31,809 nt of DNA from an uncultured Collinsella sp. (GCA_900554645.1 USIE01000017.1:1-31809); one strand, 5' to 3'. Numbered from the stretch's first letter, positions 8,083-16,939 are shown. Numbers and translations: made by a program. The notes: generated by a model from the sequence alone, not told the origin.

Positions 8083-8646
8083 CTAGACGCGGGAGACGAA
8101 CTTGCCGTCGCGGGTGTCAACCTTGATGACCTCGCCCTCGTTGAGGTACATGGGGACCTGGATGACAGCGCCGGTGTCAATCGTGGCCGGCTTGGTGGAA
8201 CCCTGGACGGTGTCGCCCTTAAAGCCCGGGTCGGTCTGGACGATGGTGGTCTCGATGAACATCGGCGGCGTCACGCCCATGAGCTCATCGTCGGCGAAGA
8301 GCAGCTGGCAGATGTCGTTCTCGCGCAGCCACTTGGAGTTCTCGCCCACCATGTCCTCGGGAACGGGAACCTGCTCATAGGTCTCATTGTCCATGAAGAT
8401 GTAGTCGGCGCCATCGTTGTAGAGGTACTGGAACTCACGGGTGGTGAGCATAACGCTCTCGAACTTGGTGCCAGCGTTGCAGGTGTTCTCGACGACGCGG
8501 CCGCTCTTGATGTCGCGGGTCTTGTAGCGCACAAACGCGCCGCCCTTGCCCGGCTTGACATGCTGGAACTCGACGATGGTGTAGACCTTGTCCTTGATGC
8601 GGAGACCGAGGCCGTTCTTGAAGTCGGCGGTAGAAATGGTAGGCAT
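8083..8646 (-). CDS. efp: Translation elongation factor P
   Basis: A 187-residue three-domain OB/KOW protein that enters the ribosomal E site and relieves stalling at polyproline. It opens with the KOW-like domain (ADFKNGLGLRIKDKVYTIVEF) and has the loop PGKGGAF with a lysine at 34, the position modified in many bacteria. No EpmA-type modification gene is visible here. The ATG at 8646 follows AAAGGTCGCT; the in-frame upstream codon has no binding site. It heads the efp-to-recN run behind a TATAAT box. Confidence 0.96.
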   Translation of the reverse strand: MPTISTADFKNGLGLRIKDKVYTIVEFQHVKPGKGGAFVRYKTRDIKSGRVVENTCNAGTKFESVMLTTREFQYLYNDGADYIFMDNETYEQVPVPEDMVGENSKWLRENDICQLLFADDELMGVTPPMFIETTIVQTDPGFKGDTVQGSTKPATIDTGAVIQVPMYLNEGEVIKVDTRDGKFVSRV

Positions 8647-8703
8647 AGCGACCTTTCTTGTTATGGGCAGAACGCACAAGCGTCCAAATTACATACGACC
8701 GAA

Positions 8704-8709
8704 ATTATA
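8704..8709 (-). promoter_or_regulatory. -10 box of the efp promoter
   Basis: A perfect TATAAT on the minus strand, about 58 bp before the efp start. The -35 region is poor (GCTGCA at 17 bp). It lies just after the aminopeptidase terminator, so it is well placed to drive the efp-asp23-nusB-xseB-tlyA-nadK-recN run. Confidence 0.55.
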
Positions 8710-8740
8710 CACTTGCTGACGGCGCCTGCAGCGAGCGCAT

Positions 8741-8783
8741 AAAAAGAGAACGCGGGGCGTCCGAATCGATCCGGACGCCCCGC
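8741..8783 (-). terminator. Rho-independent terminator after the M24 peptidase gene
   Basis: A perfect 12-bp stem (8752-8763 with 8772-8783, 8-nt loop) is followed on the minus strand by GTTCTCTTTTT. It ends the peptidase transcript before the efp promoter. Confidence 0.8.
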
Positions 8784-8805
8784 CCCAAAAATCTATCGAA
8801 ATGGG

Positions 8806-9936
8806 CTAGCAATCGATGACGTGCAGGTCGTGCGGGGTCTTGGTGAAGGGCTCGTAGCCGTTCTCGGTGACCACGCCGTAGTCCTCCAGACGCACGCCGC
8901 CCACACCGGGCAGATACACGCCGGGCTCCATGGTGATAACCGAGCCGACCTCGATGGTGTTCTTGCTGCGGTTGAAGTTGGGCAGCTCGTGGATGTCGAT
9001 GCCCACGCCGTGGCCCAGACCATGGTTGTAGTAATCGCCATAACCGGCATCGCCGATGATCTTCTTGGAAAGCTTAAAAATGTCGTTGCCCTCGACGCCC
9101 GGATGGATGGCAGCGACGCACTCCTCGTGCGTACGGCGCACGAGCGCGTACAGGTCAAGCTGCTCCTGGGTAGGCTCGCCCATCACGACGGTGCGCGTCA
9201 TGTCGGAACGATAATCGCAGTAGCCCGCGCCGTAATCCATGAGGACGAAGTCGCCCTTCTCGATGACACGGTCACTCGGCATGGCATGCGGGTTGGCGGT
9301 GTTGGGGCCGCTCGCCACAATGGAGCCGAAGGCCAGGCTGTCGGCGCCGTTGGCGAACATATAGTTCTCGAGCTCGTTGCGAACCTGCTTCTCGGTCATA
9401 CCGGGCTTAATAAAGCCGAGCATATGCTGGAAGGCGGCATCGGTGATCGACTGCGCATGGCGCATGAGCTCGATCTCCTCAGCGTCCTTGATGGCGCGCA
9501 TCTTGCGAATGTCGTCATGCATCAGCGGCAACATGCAGGCGACGGAACGGTCCTCCAGGCCACGCTGAATACCCTGGTAGAAGTTGATCTGCATGTCGTC
9601 CTCGACAGCACAGACGCGGCACTTATTGGCTGCGATCTTACCGGCGACCCAACCAGGGATGGTGCCCTCGTCCATGTCGTAGACCCAAGGGCTGCCGGCG
9701 GGCGTGTTCTCCTCAAAGCTGTTGAGGTAGCGCGAGTCGGTATGGAACAGGCACTGGTCAGCCGTAATAAACGCCGCGTGCGGGAACTCGAAGGTGTAGT
9801 CGAAGACACCCTTAACGCCCGTAAGCCAACGAAGGTTGGCCTCGTCGCGCACCACGATGGCGTCGTAGCCACGCTCGACCATAAGGGCACGGACACGCTC
9901 GATACGACCGGCAGGACCGGCAGCAAACTCAGACAT
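8806..9936 (-). CDS. M24-family Xaa-Pro aminopeptidase/dipeptidase
   Basis: A 376-residue cytoplasmic metallopeptidase expected to cleave next to proline. The N-terminal creatinase-like domain covers about 1-145. The C-terminal pita-bread domain carries all five metal ligands: Asp234 (LMDYGAGY), Asp245 (DMTRT), His309 (GLGHGVG), Glu337 (TMEPG) and Glu351 (RLEDYG). Length fits PepQ/YqhT-type enzymes. YqhT-like genes often sit before efp in Gram-positives, as here, though a terminator separates them. The ATG at 9936 follows AAAGGAA. Whether it prefers dipeptides or longer substrates cannot be decided. Confidence 0.92.
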   Translation of the reverse strand: MSEFAAGPAGRIERVRALMVERGYDAIVVRDEANLRWLTGVKGVFDYTFEFPHAAFITADQCLFHTDSRYLNSFEENTPAGSPWVYDMDEGTIPGWVAGKIAANKCRVCAVEDDMQINFYQGIQRGLEDRSVACMLPLMHDDIRKMRAIKDAEEIELMRHAQSITDAAFQHMLGFIKPGMTEKQVRNELENYMFANGADSLAFGSIVASGPNTANPHAMPSDRVIEKGDFVLMDYGAGYCDYRSDMTRTVVMGEPTQEQLDLYALVRRTHEECVAAIHPGVEGNDIFKLSKKIIGDAGYGDYYNHGLGHGVGIDIHELPNFNRSKNTIEVGSVITMEPGVYLPGVGGVRLEDYGVVTENGYEPFTKTPHDLHVIDC

Positions 9937-9973
9937 GCAGATTCCTTTCTTGTTGTCTCTATATAGACGGGAC

Positions 9974-10026
9974 GGGTCTCAACCGAACGACGGAATCGCA
10001 TGCGATCCGCAACCGATTGGAAACCC
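9974..10026. repeat. Dyad in the leader of the M24 peptidase gene
   Basis: A perfect 12-bp palindrome, ATCGCATGCGAT (9995-10006), is the centre of a wider, imperfect dyad ending in GGGTCTC and GAAACCC. CAACCGA occurs in both halves as a direct repeat (9980 and 10010). It could be an operator or a leader hairpin; there is no T-run to call it a terminator. Confidence 0.4.
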
Positions 10027-10036
10027 GCCCCTCAAC

Positions 10037-10062
10037 ATGATACGAAAGAGGATGGAAGTCAA
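10037..10062 (-). promoter_or_regulatory. Possible promoter for the M24 peptidase gene
   Basis: On the minus strand TTGACT (10057-10062) is followed by TATCAT (10037-10042). The 14-bp spacer is short, so the call is tentative. It would give a leader of about 95 nt containing the dyad at 9974-10026. Confidence 0.3.
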
Positions 10063-10068
10063 TAAATC

Positions 10069-11178
10069 TTAGAGAAGTTCTTTACGAGAAGCCAAGTAGG
10101 CGTGAACATGGCGCTTAAGAACCTCGTCCTCAACGTTCGTTAGGCGAATGGCGCCGAGTGCCGCGGGCAGCGGCAACATGCTGCGGTTCGAGCGTGCAAA
10201 CTGCTGCTTGCGGAACTCCTCGATATATGCGGCAGACTCCAGATCGAAGGCAAGTTCCTCGATACCAAAGTCCTCCAAGCAGTCATCGACCTCAAAGACG
10301 TAATCGATATCGAAATCGCAGGCATCATGTGCAAGGCGTGCCTCAAAGCGAATGCCCTCGGACAACAGCTGGTAGGCAGGGGCCTGCGAAGCGGCATCGC
10401 CCAAGCAGGCGCGCAGGGTACGCTCCCCCGTCTTGCCAAAATCGAGCGCATGGCGAGCGCTCGGGTTCGTGGCCATCAGTACGTCCTTGCGGGCAGTCTG
10501 AGACCATTGAACGGCATTGACGAGCGCGACCTCCTCGCCCGCGAGAATCTCGGGGACGGTCTCAGTAAACTGATTCCAACGGGACTTACTGCTCGAAAGC
10601 ATGGTGCCAACAAGTACCACATAGCCGAGCTTGAGGTCCTCGGGGTCCGCCTCGCGAACAAGGTCGAGGTCACACACGACCAAGCCCGGTTCGGGACGGA
10701 ACGCGATAGCGGGAAGCGCATTCGACGACGAGGCAATGAGCGGCTTCATGGTCGTCGCGACCGTGAGCATGGCGTCAAAGGTCGTCGGCAGCAGCGCGCA
10801 CTCGGTTCGGCCACACCACTGGTTGGCGCACCAGCTAACAACCGAGCAGGTTGCGGCATCGCCAACGGCGACAACCAGATCGTCGCAGGTAATGCCGTTG
10901 GCAGACAAGGCGCCAAAGATAGCATCGGCATCGGCCAGCGTGGCACCAGCAGGCGAAACCTCAAGGGAGAACTGCGACACGGCAAAACCGGCGTCGACCA
11001 GCGCATGCTCGACGACCTCATCAAAACGTTCTGACGAGGCGGAGTTCCAAACCACCATCGCGCGCTTAGGCTTGCCCACAGCCGAGGCAAACATACGCGA
11101 CAGCTCATCGAACGCGCCCAATCCGACACGGACATCGACGCTGCGGTTTTGGAAATTGATCAGTTGGCGGCGAATCAT
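10069..11178 (-). CDS. Degenerate 3-dehydroquinate synthase-like protein
   Basis: A 369-residue protein with the overall plan of AroB but without its active site. What remains: the N-terminal strand pattern, a VVAVGDAAT segment (102-110) where AroB has a glycine-rich NAD loop ending in GD, and PTTFDAML (131-138) where AroB has PTT and then GGKT. What is lost: GGKT is replaced by TTMK; the metal-ligand glutamate region reads LKLGYVVLVG; the FGHT-GHA histidine motif reads FGKTGERTL (247-255); and the following GE motif is altered to SEGIRFEAR. It starts in an ATGA overlap with aroK (ATG 11178), so it is made together with shikimate kinase. It is unlikely to catalyse the AroB reaction; a regulatory or scaffold role, or another reaction, is possible. 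Codon use looks like its neighbours and the frame is open, so it is not a simple pseudogene. Confidence 0.75.
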   Translation of the reverse strand: MIRRQLINFQNRSVDVRVGLGAFDELSRMFASAVGKPKRAMVVWNSASSERFDEVVEHALVDAGFAVSQFSLEVSPAGATLADADAIFGALSANGITCDDLVVAVGDAATCSVVSWCANQWCGRTECALLPTTFDAMLTVATTMKPLIASSSNALPAIAFRPEPGLVVCDLDLVREADPEDLKLGYVVLVGTMLSSSKSRWNQFTETVPEILAGEEVALVNAVQWSQTARKDVLMATNPSARHALDFGKTGERTLRACLGDAASQAPAYQLLSEGIRFEARLAHDACDFDIDYVFEVDDCLEDFGIEELAFDLESAAYIEEFRKQQFARSNRSMLPLPAALGAIRLTNVEDEVLKRHVHAYLASRKELL

Positions 11179-11708
11179 AGCAGTCCACGCTCCAAAAGCA
11201 TCTCGGCACAAAGGTAGGAAACGTCCTCGAAGGACTTGTTGCGAATATCAAGGGTAATATCGGCGGCCTGGCGATACAGCGGACGGCGATGCTCAAACAA
11301 GCGCGCGGCATGCTCGGGCGAGCGGAAATCGGGGCGCGTGTCGGACCGACGAATCTGGCGAATCGAATCCTCAAAGTCGCCCTCGAGGTACACGCACGTA
11401 CCCATTTCGTGCATCAGCTCAATATTCACCGGCGTCTCGACGATACCGCCACCGCACGAAACCAACAGACTGCGCTCGCTTTGGAGCGAACGGAGCGCCG
11501 AGGTCTCGAGCTCGCGAAAACGATCCTCACCCTCGGTCTCAAAAATCTCGGTTACCGACTTGCCGCAACGGCGGACGACTAGGCGGTCGGTATCGATAAA
11601 ACGCCGCTTGAACATAGTGCCGACGTTGCGCGCGAGCGTCGATTTGCCCGCGCCCAAAAAGCCGATAAAGAAGATATGGTCGCAGCCGTGTTTGGTGTGC
11701 TGGGACAT
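11175..11708 (-). CDS. aroK: Shikimate kinase
   Basis: A 177-residue cytoplasmic P-loop kinase that phosphorylates shikimate at the 3-OH. Walker A is GFLGAGKS (16-23). The shikimate-binding residues are visible as DTD (39-41), the arginine in FRELE, and the glycine triplet CGGGIVE. The LID arginine is in SDTRPDF. All key residues are present, in contrast to the AroB-like partner it overlaps by ATGA. The ATG at 11708 lies 8 bases after the YqeG-like stop. No other chorismate-pathway gene is in the window. Confidence 0.93.
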   Translation of the reverse strand: MSQHTKHGCDHIFFIGFLGAGKSTLARNVGTMFKRRFIDTDRLVVRRCGKSVTEIFETEGEDRFRELETSALRSLQSERSLLVSCGGGIVETPVNIELMHEMGTCVYLEGDFEDSIRQIRRSDTRPDFRSPEHAARLFEHRRPLYRQAADITLDIRNKSFEDVSYLCAEMLLERGLL

Positions 11709-11716
11709 GACGAGAC

Positions 11717-12214
11717 CTATTCCTCGCAGGGAAGGTCGCGCAGGGCCCGGCGCTCAAAGATACGGAAGATCTGCGTATACCACAGGTCCTGCGTGGCCTG
11801 CGGCTTTACCAGGATGGTATCGACGCCGGCGAAGTTGCCGCTCCACACGTCCGTGTAGAGCTGATCACCGATCAGCACCGCCTCGTCGGCCGTGGCGCCG
11901 AGGCGCTTAAGACCCGCCTTGAGGGCAAACGGCGCCGGCTTCATGGCATGGCTGATGGCCTCGAGTCCCAGCTCGCGTGCTGATGCCATGACCTGGTCGC
12001 GATGCCAGTTGTTGGACACCATGCACAGCTTAAAGCCTTTGGCGCGGGCGGTATCGAGCCAAGCGGAAACCGCAGCGGGAACCTGCTCGGTGTCACGCGG
12101 CACCAGGGTGTTATCGCGATCGAGCAGAATGGCGCGTTTGCCGTCGGCCCAAAGGGTATCAAGGTCGATGCGATCGACCGAGGCAACGTAACGTTTGGGG
12201 CTAAAAATCCTCAT
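11717..12214 (-). CDS. YqeG-family HAD-IIIA phosphatase
   Basis: A 165-residue HAD-superfamily hydrolase. The nucleophile motif is LLDRDNTLV, motif II is MVSNN, and motif IV is IGDQLYTDVWSG with a preceding lysine (MKPAP). This matches the YqeG/GEP4-like phosphatases, whose substrate in bacteria is not well settled; the mitochondrial relative acts on phosphatidylglycerophosphate. The ATG at 12214 lies 1 base after the mltG stop and follows TGGAAT. A longer frame upstream runs inside mltG and is spurious. It is transcribed with mltG and aroK. Confidence 0.88.
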   Translation of the reverse strand: MRIFSPKRYVASVDRIDLDTLWADGKRAILLDRDNTLVPRDTEQVPAAVSAWLDTARAKGFKLCMVSNNWHRDQVMASARELGLEAISHAMKPAPFALKAGLKRLGATADEAVLIGDQLYTDVWSGNFAGVDTILVKPQATQDLWYTQIFRIFERRALRDLPCEE

Positions 12215-12215
12215 G

Positions 12216-13649
12216 CTAATTCCAAGACTGTTGATGCTCTTCGTAGGTTTGCGAGAAGTACTCCTCGTCCTGCGTAATGTAGAAATACAGGTCATCGGAG
12301 TCGGTCGGCTCAAGCGTGGCCTTGAGTGCCTCGAGCGACGGAGAGCAGATGGGCGTGGGTGGCAGACCCTCATGCTTATAGGTGTTATACGGACTATCGC
12401 TCTGCAGGTCGTCGGCGGTAACCTCGCCACCGGTGACATACATCATGGTCGCATCGCTGTTGAGATAGCGCAGACCATCGAGCTTGCCGGCAAGACGGTT
12501 GTAGAAGACCGAGGCCACGTGCGCGCGCTGGTCGGCGTTGAGGCCCTCGCGCTCAACGATAGAGGCCAAGTTGACGATGTCGTAGTCGGACATCTCCACA
12601 CCGTAGCGTTCCTTGATCTTGGCTTCGCAGCTCGCAAAGTCAAGCGACTTGTACTCGGTCTTAAACTGATCGAGCATAGCGCGAATCACGTCATCGACCG
12701 TCGGCGAATCGCCCAACGAATAAGTCTTGGGGAACAAGAAACCCTCAAGCGAGTCGTTGGCGGCGCCCTTAAGGAAGCTATAGTCGTCCACGTAGTTGGA
12801 GGCCTTAGCCTGGTTGAGGAAGTCTTCCTTAGAGATGCCATCGTAGGCCTGGGCCACACGGTCGGCGACTTGATCGACCGTCAGGCCCTCAGGGATTGTT
12901 AGCGCATTGGAGCCCGCGTTGGGACCTTCCATGAGCTGCTGAACAACCTTGGTCGCGTCCATGAGTGTGGTGAACAAATAGGTACCAGGCTTGAGCGACA
13001 TATCGGCGTTGAGCTTTTTCACCGCCGCATAGTAATCCTTGGGATTCTCGACGATATGGTTCTCGGAGAGAATCGAGGCGATCGTATCGCCCGAAGCACC
13101 GTCGGGAATGGTTACCGTAACCTGCTGACCAGCCGTGACCTTCGTATCCTCACCGGCAAAGAAGCCCTTGACGGCCGGCACGACAAAGAAAACGATCGCG
13201 ACAAGCGCAAGCACCGCCACCACAACGCCGATGATCATGGGAACCGGAGAGCTCTTCTTTTGAGCACCGCGACGAGTATGCGTGTTGTAGCTCGAGCGGG
13301 TCGCCGGAGCAACGCCATGCGAACCGCGGGCGTGATGAGAATGCGATTGGGGGGCCTGCGTTCGCTGGGTAGGTGCCTGCTGCTTAAAGCGGGTACCGCC
13401 TGCAGGCTGGGCCGTACGAGCAGTGGGCTGCTGAGCCGCGTGAGAAGCCGGATGCTGAACCGAACGAGCAGAAGGCTGCTGACCCGTCCGTTGAACAGGT
13501 TGGGCCGAACGAGAGAAGGACTGCACCGGGCGCGCGGCAGGCTGAGCTGCGCGCTGCGTCGGCTGTGCCGGACGCTGGCCAGGCTGGGCAGGGCGCGACG
13601 CCGGCTGACGTGTACGATTCGGCTGGCGCGGATCGGAAGCACTAGGCAT
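12216..13649 (-). CDS. mltG: Endolytic murein transglycosylase MltG
   Basis: A 477-residue inner-membrane lytic transglycosylase that cuts nascent glycan strands. A long cytoplasmic tail (1-134) is made of Gln/Pro/Arg/Ala-rich repeats of the form AQPxQR. One membrane segment follows (about 136-160, PMIIGVVVAVLALVAIV). A LysM-like region (about 165-210) precedes the YceG catalytic domain with the glutamate in LASIVEREG and the DRAHVASVFYNRL-type segment (here DQRAHVASVFYNRL). The ATG at 13649 follows GGAGGT, and overlaps the ruvX end by 8 bases. The ruvX-mltG pairing is conserved in many Gram-positives. The tail is far longer than in E. coli MltG. Confidence 0.94.
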   Translation of the reverse strand: MPSASDPRQPNRTRQPASRPAQPGQRPAQPTQRAAQPAARPVQSFSRSAQPVQRTGQQPSARSVQHPASHAAQQPTARTAQPAGGTRFKQQAPTQRTQAPQSHSHHARGSHGVAPATRSSYNTHTRRGAQKKSSPVPMIIGVVVAVLALVAIVFFVVPAVKGFFAGEDTKVTAGQQVTVTIPDGASGDTIASILSENHIVENPKDYYAAVKKLNADMSLKPGTYLFTTLMDATKVVQQLMEGPNAGSNALTIPEGLTVDQVADRVAQAYDGISKEDFLNQAKASNYVDDYSFLKGAANDSLEGFLFPKTYSLGDSPTVDDVIRAMLDQFKTEYKSLDFASCEAKIKERYGVEMSDYDIVNLASIVEREGLNADQRAHVASVFYNRLAGKLDGLRYLNSDATMMYVTGGEVTADDLQSDSPYNTYKHEGLPPTPICSPSLEALKATLEPTDSDDLYFYITQDEEYFSQTYEEHQQSWN

Positions 13650-14070
13650 GCGAAACCTCCTCGTTTTTACGATCGAGCCACGTCTGCAAAAAAAGGCTGG
13701 CGGCAATCATGTCGATCTTGCCCCTCATCTGCTTTTCGTTGAGGCCCTGCTCGCGCAGGATACGCTTAGCCTCTTGCGAGGACAGACGCTCGTCCTCAAA
13801 CTCCAACGGAAGATCGAGCTCGTCGGCAATCTTTTGCGCCACAGCGGCAACGCGCTCGGCCTGAGGGCCGGGCTCACCGGCCATGGTCAGGGGACGTCCG
13901 CTTACCAGGATGTCGGGCTCATAGTCCTCAACCAGGTAGCGGAACGTCTTGGCCATACCGGTGACCTCGGCAGCCGGAAGCACCTTGACAGGCATCGCCA
14001 TCTTGCCATCACGGCTCGAGACGGCGATGCCAATCCTGGTCTCCCCTATGTCCAGCGCGAGCGCAACCAC
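13642..14070 (-). CDS. ruvX: RuvX/YqgF-family nuclease
   Basis: A 142-residue RNase H-fold protein. The first catalytic aspartate is in ALDIGETRIGIA, the second acidic motif in FEDERLSS, and the last acidic position in KIDMIAAS. Family members are described as Holliday-junction resolvase-like and as processing the 5' end of pre-16S rRNA. The start is GTG at 14070, 17 bases after the alaS stop; the binding site (AAGAAG) is modest. It lies in the classic alaS-ruvX-mltG arrangement. Confidence 0.92.
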   Translation of the reverse strand: MVALALDIGETRIGIAVSSRDGKMAMPVKVLPAAEVTGMAKTFRYLVEDYEPDILVSGRPLTMAGEPGPQAERVAAVAQKIADELDLPLEFEDERLSSQEAKRILREQGLNEKQMRGKIDMIAASLFLQTWLDRKNEEVSHA

Positions 14071-14087
14071 AGCGACTTCTTAGATTC

Positions 14088-16745
14088 TTAGGCGCCGAGC
14101 GCGGTCTTAGCGGCCGCGAGGGCATCGGCGATGCCGGCAGCATTCTTGCCACCGGCCTGGGCCATGTTGGGACGACCGCCACCGCGACCGTCGACCAGAC
14201 CCGCGATCTGCTTGATCACGTTACCGGCGTGGAAACCGGCCTTGACGGCGTCATCGGAGCCGGCAGCGAGCAGGGCCGGAGTGCCCTTCTCAGTCACGCT
14301 GGCGACGACACAAGCGACAGGGCCGGCGACCTTCTGATGCACGGTATCCCATACGTTGCGCAGGTCGGCAGCCTCAAGGCCCTGGAGCTCAGCGACAACG
14401 AGCTTATAGCCGTCGAGCTCGACGGCGCCCTCGATGGCGCTGGAGATGGCGTCGGAGGAGCCACCGGTCAGAGCCTTCTTGAGCTTATTGGACGTCTCGC
14501 GCAGCTCGGCCTGCAGGTTCTCCACGCGGGCGGGAACCTCATCCACGCGGCACTTGAGCGCAGTAGCAGCGGCGTCAACGAGTGCCAGGCGGTCGGCCAT
14601 ATAGTCGAGGGCACCCTTAGAGGTCACGGCCTCGATACGGCGGACATTGGAGCCCGTGGAGGACTCGGAAATGATCTTGAACAGGCCGATCTCGGCGGTG
14701 TTGGCAGCGTGTGTGCCACCGCAGAGTTCGCGGGAGAACGGCTGGTCCTCGGCGCCCACGGAGACAACGCGGACGACGTCGCCATACTTCTCGCCAAACA
14801 GGGCGACAGCGCCGGCAGCCTTAGCCTCGTCGATGCCCATGACACGGGTCACGACCGGCTTGGAAGCGAAGATCTGCTGGTTGACCAGGTCCTCGACAGC
14901 CTTGAGCTGCTCGGAGGACAGGGCCTCGAAGTGCGTAAAGTCAAAGCGCAGGTGCTCGGGCGTCACCAGCGAGCCGGCCTGGGAGACGTGCTCGCCCAGG
15001 ACCTGCTTAAGGGCGGCGTCGAGCAGGTGCGTGGCGGTGTGGTTGCGGCGCAGGAAGCCACGGCGCTCGGCGTCGAGCGCGGCGGTCACGGTAGCACCGA
15101 CGGCCAGCGTGCCCTCGGCAACGTGGGCGACGTGAGCATACAGGCCGTTGTGGTTCTTGGTATCGGAAACGGTCAGCGAAACGCCCTCGGCGGAAAGCTC
15201 GCCGGCGTCACCCTGCTGGCCGCCCATCTCGGCGTAGAACGGGGTGCGGTCGAGCACGACCTCGACGTTCTCGCCGGCGGCAGCGGACTCGACGGACTCG
15301 CCGTTGCGAACGATGGCGACAACCTTGGCACCCTCGATCGCATCGTTGTCATAGCCGTCGAATTCGGTCGCGGCGACCTTGTCGGAAAGCTCGACCCACA
15401 CGTCGTTGAAGCTGCCCCAGGCATCGCCCTTGACGTTGGCACGAGCGCGGGCCTTCTGGTCCTCCATGCAGGCGGTGAAGCCGTCCATGTCGACGTCGTG
15501 GCCAGCAGCGCCGGCGATCTCGACAGTCAGGTCAATGGGGAAACCAAAGGTGTCGTGCAGCTTAAAGGCAACGTCGCCCGGAAGGACGGCGCCGTCGGCG
15601 AGCGCGGCCAGGGCCTCGTCCAGGTAAACACGGCCGTTGTCGAGCGTCGTGGAGAAGCGCTCCTCCTCGGAGGCGACAATACCCTTAACGAGCGCGACGT
15701 TCTTGAGCAGCTCGGGATAGGCCTCGCCCATCTGAGCGTTAACCTCGTCGATGAACTTGGTCAGGAAGGCGCCCTCGATGCCCAGCAGGCGGCCGTGGAA
15801 CACGGCGCGGCGGAGCAGGCGGCGCAGGACGTACTCGCGGCCCTCGTTACCGGGCAGGATGCCGTCCGAGATCATAAAGTCGACGGCACGGGAGTGGTCG
15901 GCGATGATGCGCAGGGAGCGGCTGGCGCCGGAGTAATCGTCGGCGTCATAGGTCTTGCCGCTGATCTCCTCACCGAGCTTGATGAGGTGCTGCATCAGAT
16001 CGCCGTCGTAGTTAGCGGTCTTGTGCTGCATGATGGCGACCATGCGCTCAAGGCCCATGCCCGTATCGAGGTTACGGTGCGGCAGCTCCGGCATGGAGCC
16101 GTCCTCCTGGCGGTCGTACTGGGTAAAGACGAGGTTCCAGAACTCCAGGAAGCGGTCGCAGTCGCAGCCAGGCTTGCAGTCGGGGCTGCCGCAGCCGACC
16201 TCCTCGCCCATGTCAAAATAAATCTCGGAGCACGGACCGCAGGGGCCAGTGGGGCCAGCGGCCCAGAAGTTGTCGTCCTCGCCCAGGCGGGAGATGTGGT
16301 CCTCAGCAACACCCAAAGAACGCCACACGTCGTGGGTCTCGTCGTCCTCGGTAAAGACGGTAAAGTATAGGCGGTCGAGCGGCAGCTTGAACTCCTTGGT
16401 GATGAGCTCAAAGGCCCAGGCGCAGGCCTGCTGCTTGGAGACGCCGCCAAAGGAGAAGTCGCCGAGCATCTCGAAGAAGGACAGGTGACGGCCATCCTCG
16501 CCGATGCAATCGATGTCGTTGGTGCGGACGCACTTCTGGCAGGAGATAGCGCCGATCTCCTTCATGGTCTTCTTGCCCTGGTAGTACTCCTTAAACTGGT
16601 TCATGCCGGCGTTGGCAAGCAACAGCGAAGGATCGTCGGGGACGAGGGACGAAGAAGGATAGAGCTTAAGACCGCGCTCCTCAAAGAAGTTGAGGAACTT
16701 GGAGCGGATCTCGGCCGTAGTCATTGACGGGTAGTCAGCACTCAT
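14088..16745 (-). CDS. alaS: Alanyl-tRNA synthetase
   Basis: An 885-residue full-length enzyme that charges tRNA-Ala. The class II catalytic core (about 1-245) includes HLSFFEMLGDFSFGG and DTGMGLERM. The editing domain has the zinc-site motifs HTATHLLDAAL and CGGTHAANT, which remove mischarged Ser/Gly. The C-Ala domain ends with GGGRPNMAQAGGK. The ATG at 16745 follows GAGGAG; the upstream extension of the frame lacks homology. A T-box is not possible, as only about 80 bases separate the start from an upstream terminator. Confidence 0.97.
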   Translation of the reverse strand: MSADYPSMTTAEIRSKFLNFFEERGLKLYPSSSLVPDDPSLLLANAGMNQFKEYYQGKKTMKEIGAISCQKCVRTNDIDCIGEDGRHLSFFEMLGDFSFGGVSKQQACAWAFELITKEFKLPLDRLYFTVFTEDDETHDVWRSLGVAEDHISRLGEDDNFWAAGPTGPCGPCSEIYFDMGEEVGCGSPDCKPGCDCDRFLEFWNLVFTQYDRQEDGSMPELPHRNLDTGMGLERMVAIMQHKTANYDGDLMQHLIKLGEEISGKTYDADDYSGASRSLRIIADHSRAVDFMISDGILPGNEGREYVLRRLLRRAVFHGRLLGIEGAFLTKFIDEVNAQMGEAYPELLKNVALVKGIVASEEERFSTTLDNGRVYLDEALAALADGAVLPGDVAFKLHDTFGFPIDLTVEIAGAAGHDVDMDGFTACMEDQKARARANVKGDAWGSFNDVWVELSDKVAATEFDGYDNDAIEGAKVVAIVRNGESVESAAAGENVEVVLDRTPFYAEMGGQQGDAGELSAEGVSLTVSDTKNHNGLYAHVAHVAEGTLAVGATVTAALDAERRGFLRRNHTATHLLDAALKQVLGEHVSQAGSLVTPEHLRFDFTHFEALSSEQLKAVEDLVNQQIFASKPVVTRVMGIDEAKAAGAVALFGEKYGDVVRVVSVGAEDQPFSRELCGGTHAANTAEIGLFKIISESSTGSNVRRIEAVTSKGALDYMADRLALVDAAATALKCRVDEVPARVENLQAELRETSNKLKKALTGGSSDAISSAIEGAVELDGYKLVVAELQGLEAADLRNVWDTVHQKVAGPVACVVASVTEKGTPALLAAGSDDAVKAGFHAGNVIKQIAGLVDGRGGGRPNMAQAGGKNAAGIADALAAAKTALGA

Positions 16746-16814
16746 AGAGGGAATCTCCTCGGTTTCACATCGAAACAGTTCAAACGTTACGATATTACCA
16801 TCCCACCGCGCAAG

Positions 16815-16847
16815 TGCAAAAAAGAGGGTCGCCAAACAGCGACCCTC
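16815..16847 (-). terminator. Rho-independent terminator upstream of alaS
   Basis: A perfect 9-bp stem GAGGGTCGC with its partner (16824-16832 with 16839-16847) and a 6-nt loop is followed on the minus strand by TTTTTTGC. It points the same way as alaS but lies before it, so it must end transcripts from the sigma-factor/AI-2E operon. The small plus-strand gene at 16940 lies between that operon and this terminator. Confidence 0.8.
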
Positions 16848-16901
16848 CAGCGAAAGTGCACGTTATTTAGTACTGCGCGATCCTTTGAAAAAGGACTGCT
16901 G

Positions 16902-16907
16902 TATAAT
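16902..16907 (+). promoter_or_regulatory. -10 box of the small membrane-protein gene
   Basis: A perfect TATAAT, 33 bp before the start codon. TTGAAA at 16885 is only 11 bp away, too close to act as the -35 box. No other good -35 is seen. Confidence 0.5.
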
Positions 16908-16939
16908 TGCATATAAGATTCACCCGGAAGGAGCGATCG

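Noticed and set aside
14229..16370. A 713-codon open frame opposite alaS
   Set aside because: Same antisense artefact; alaS on the other strand is complete with all motifs.
16746..16823. A T-box leader for alaS
   Set aside because: Only about 80 bases lie between the alaS start and an upstream terminator, and no T-box motif is present.
16885..16907. TTGAAA and TATAAT as a paired promoter
   Set aside because: The spacer is 11 bp, too short for a sigma-70-type promoter; only the -10 box was kept.
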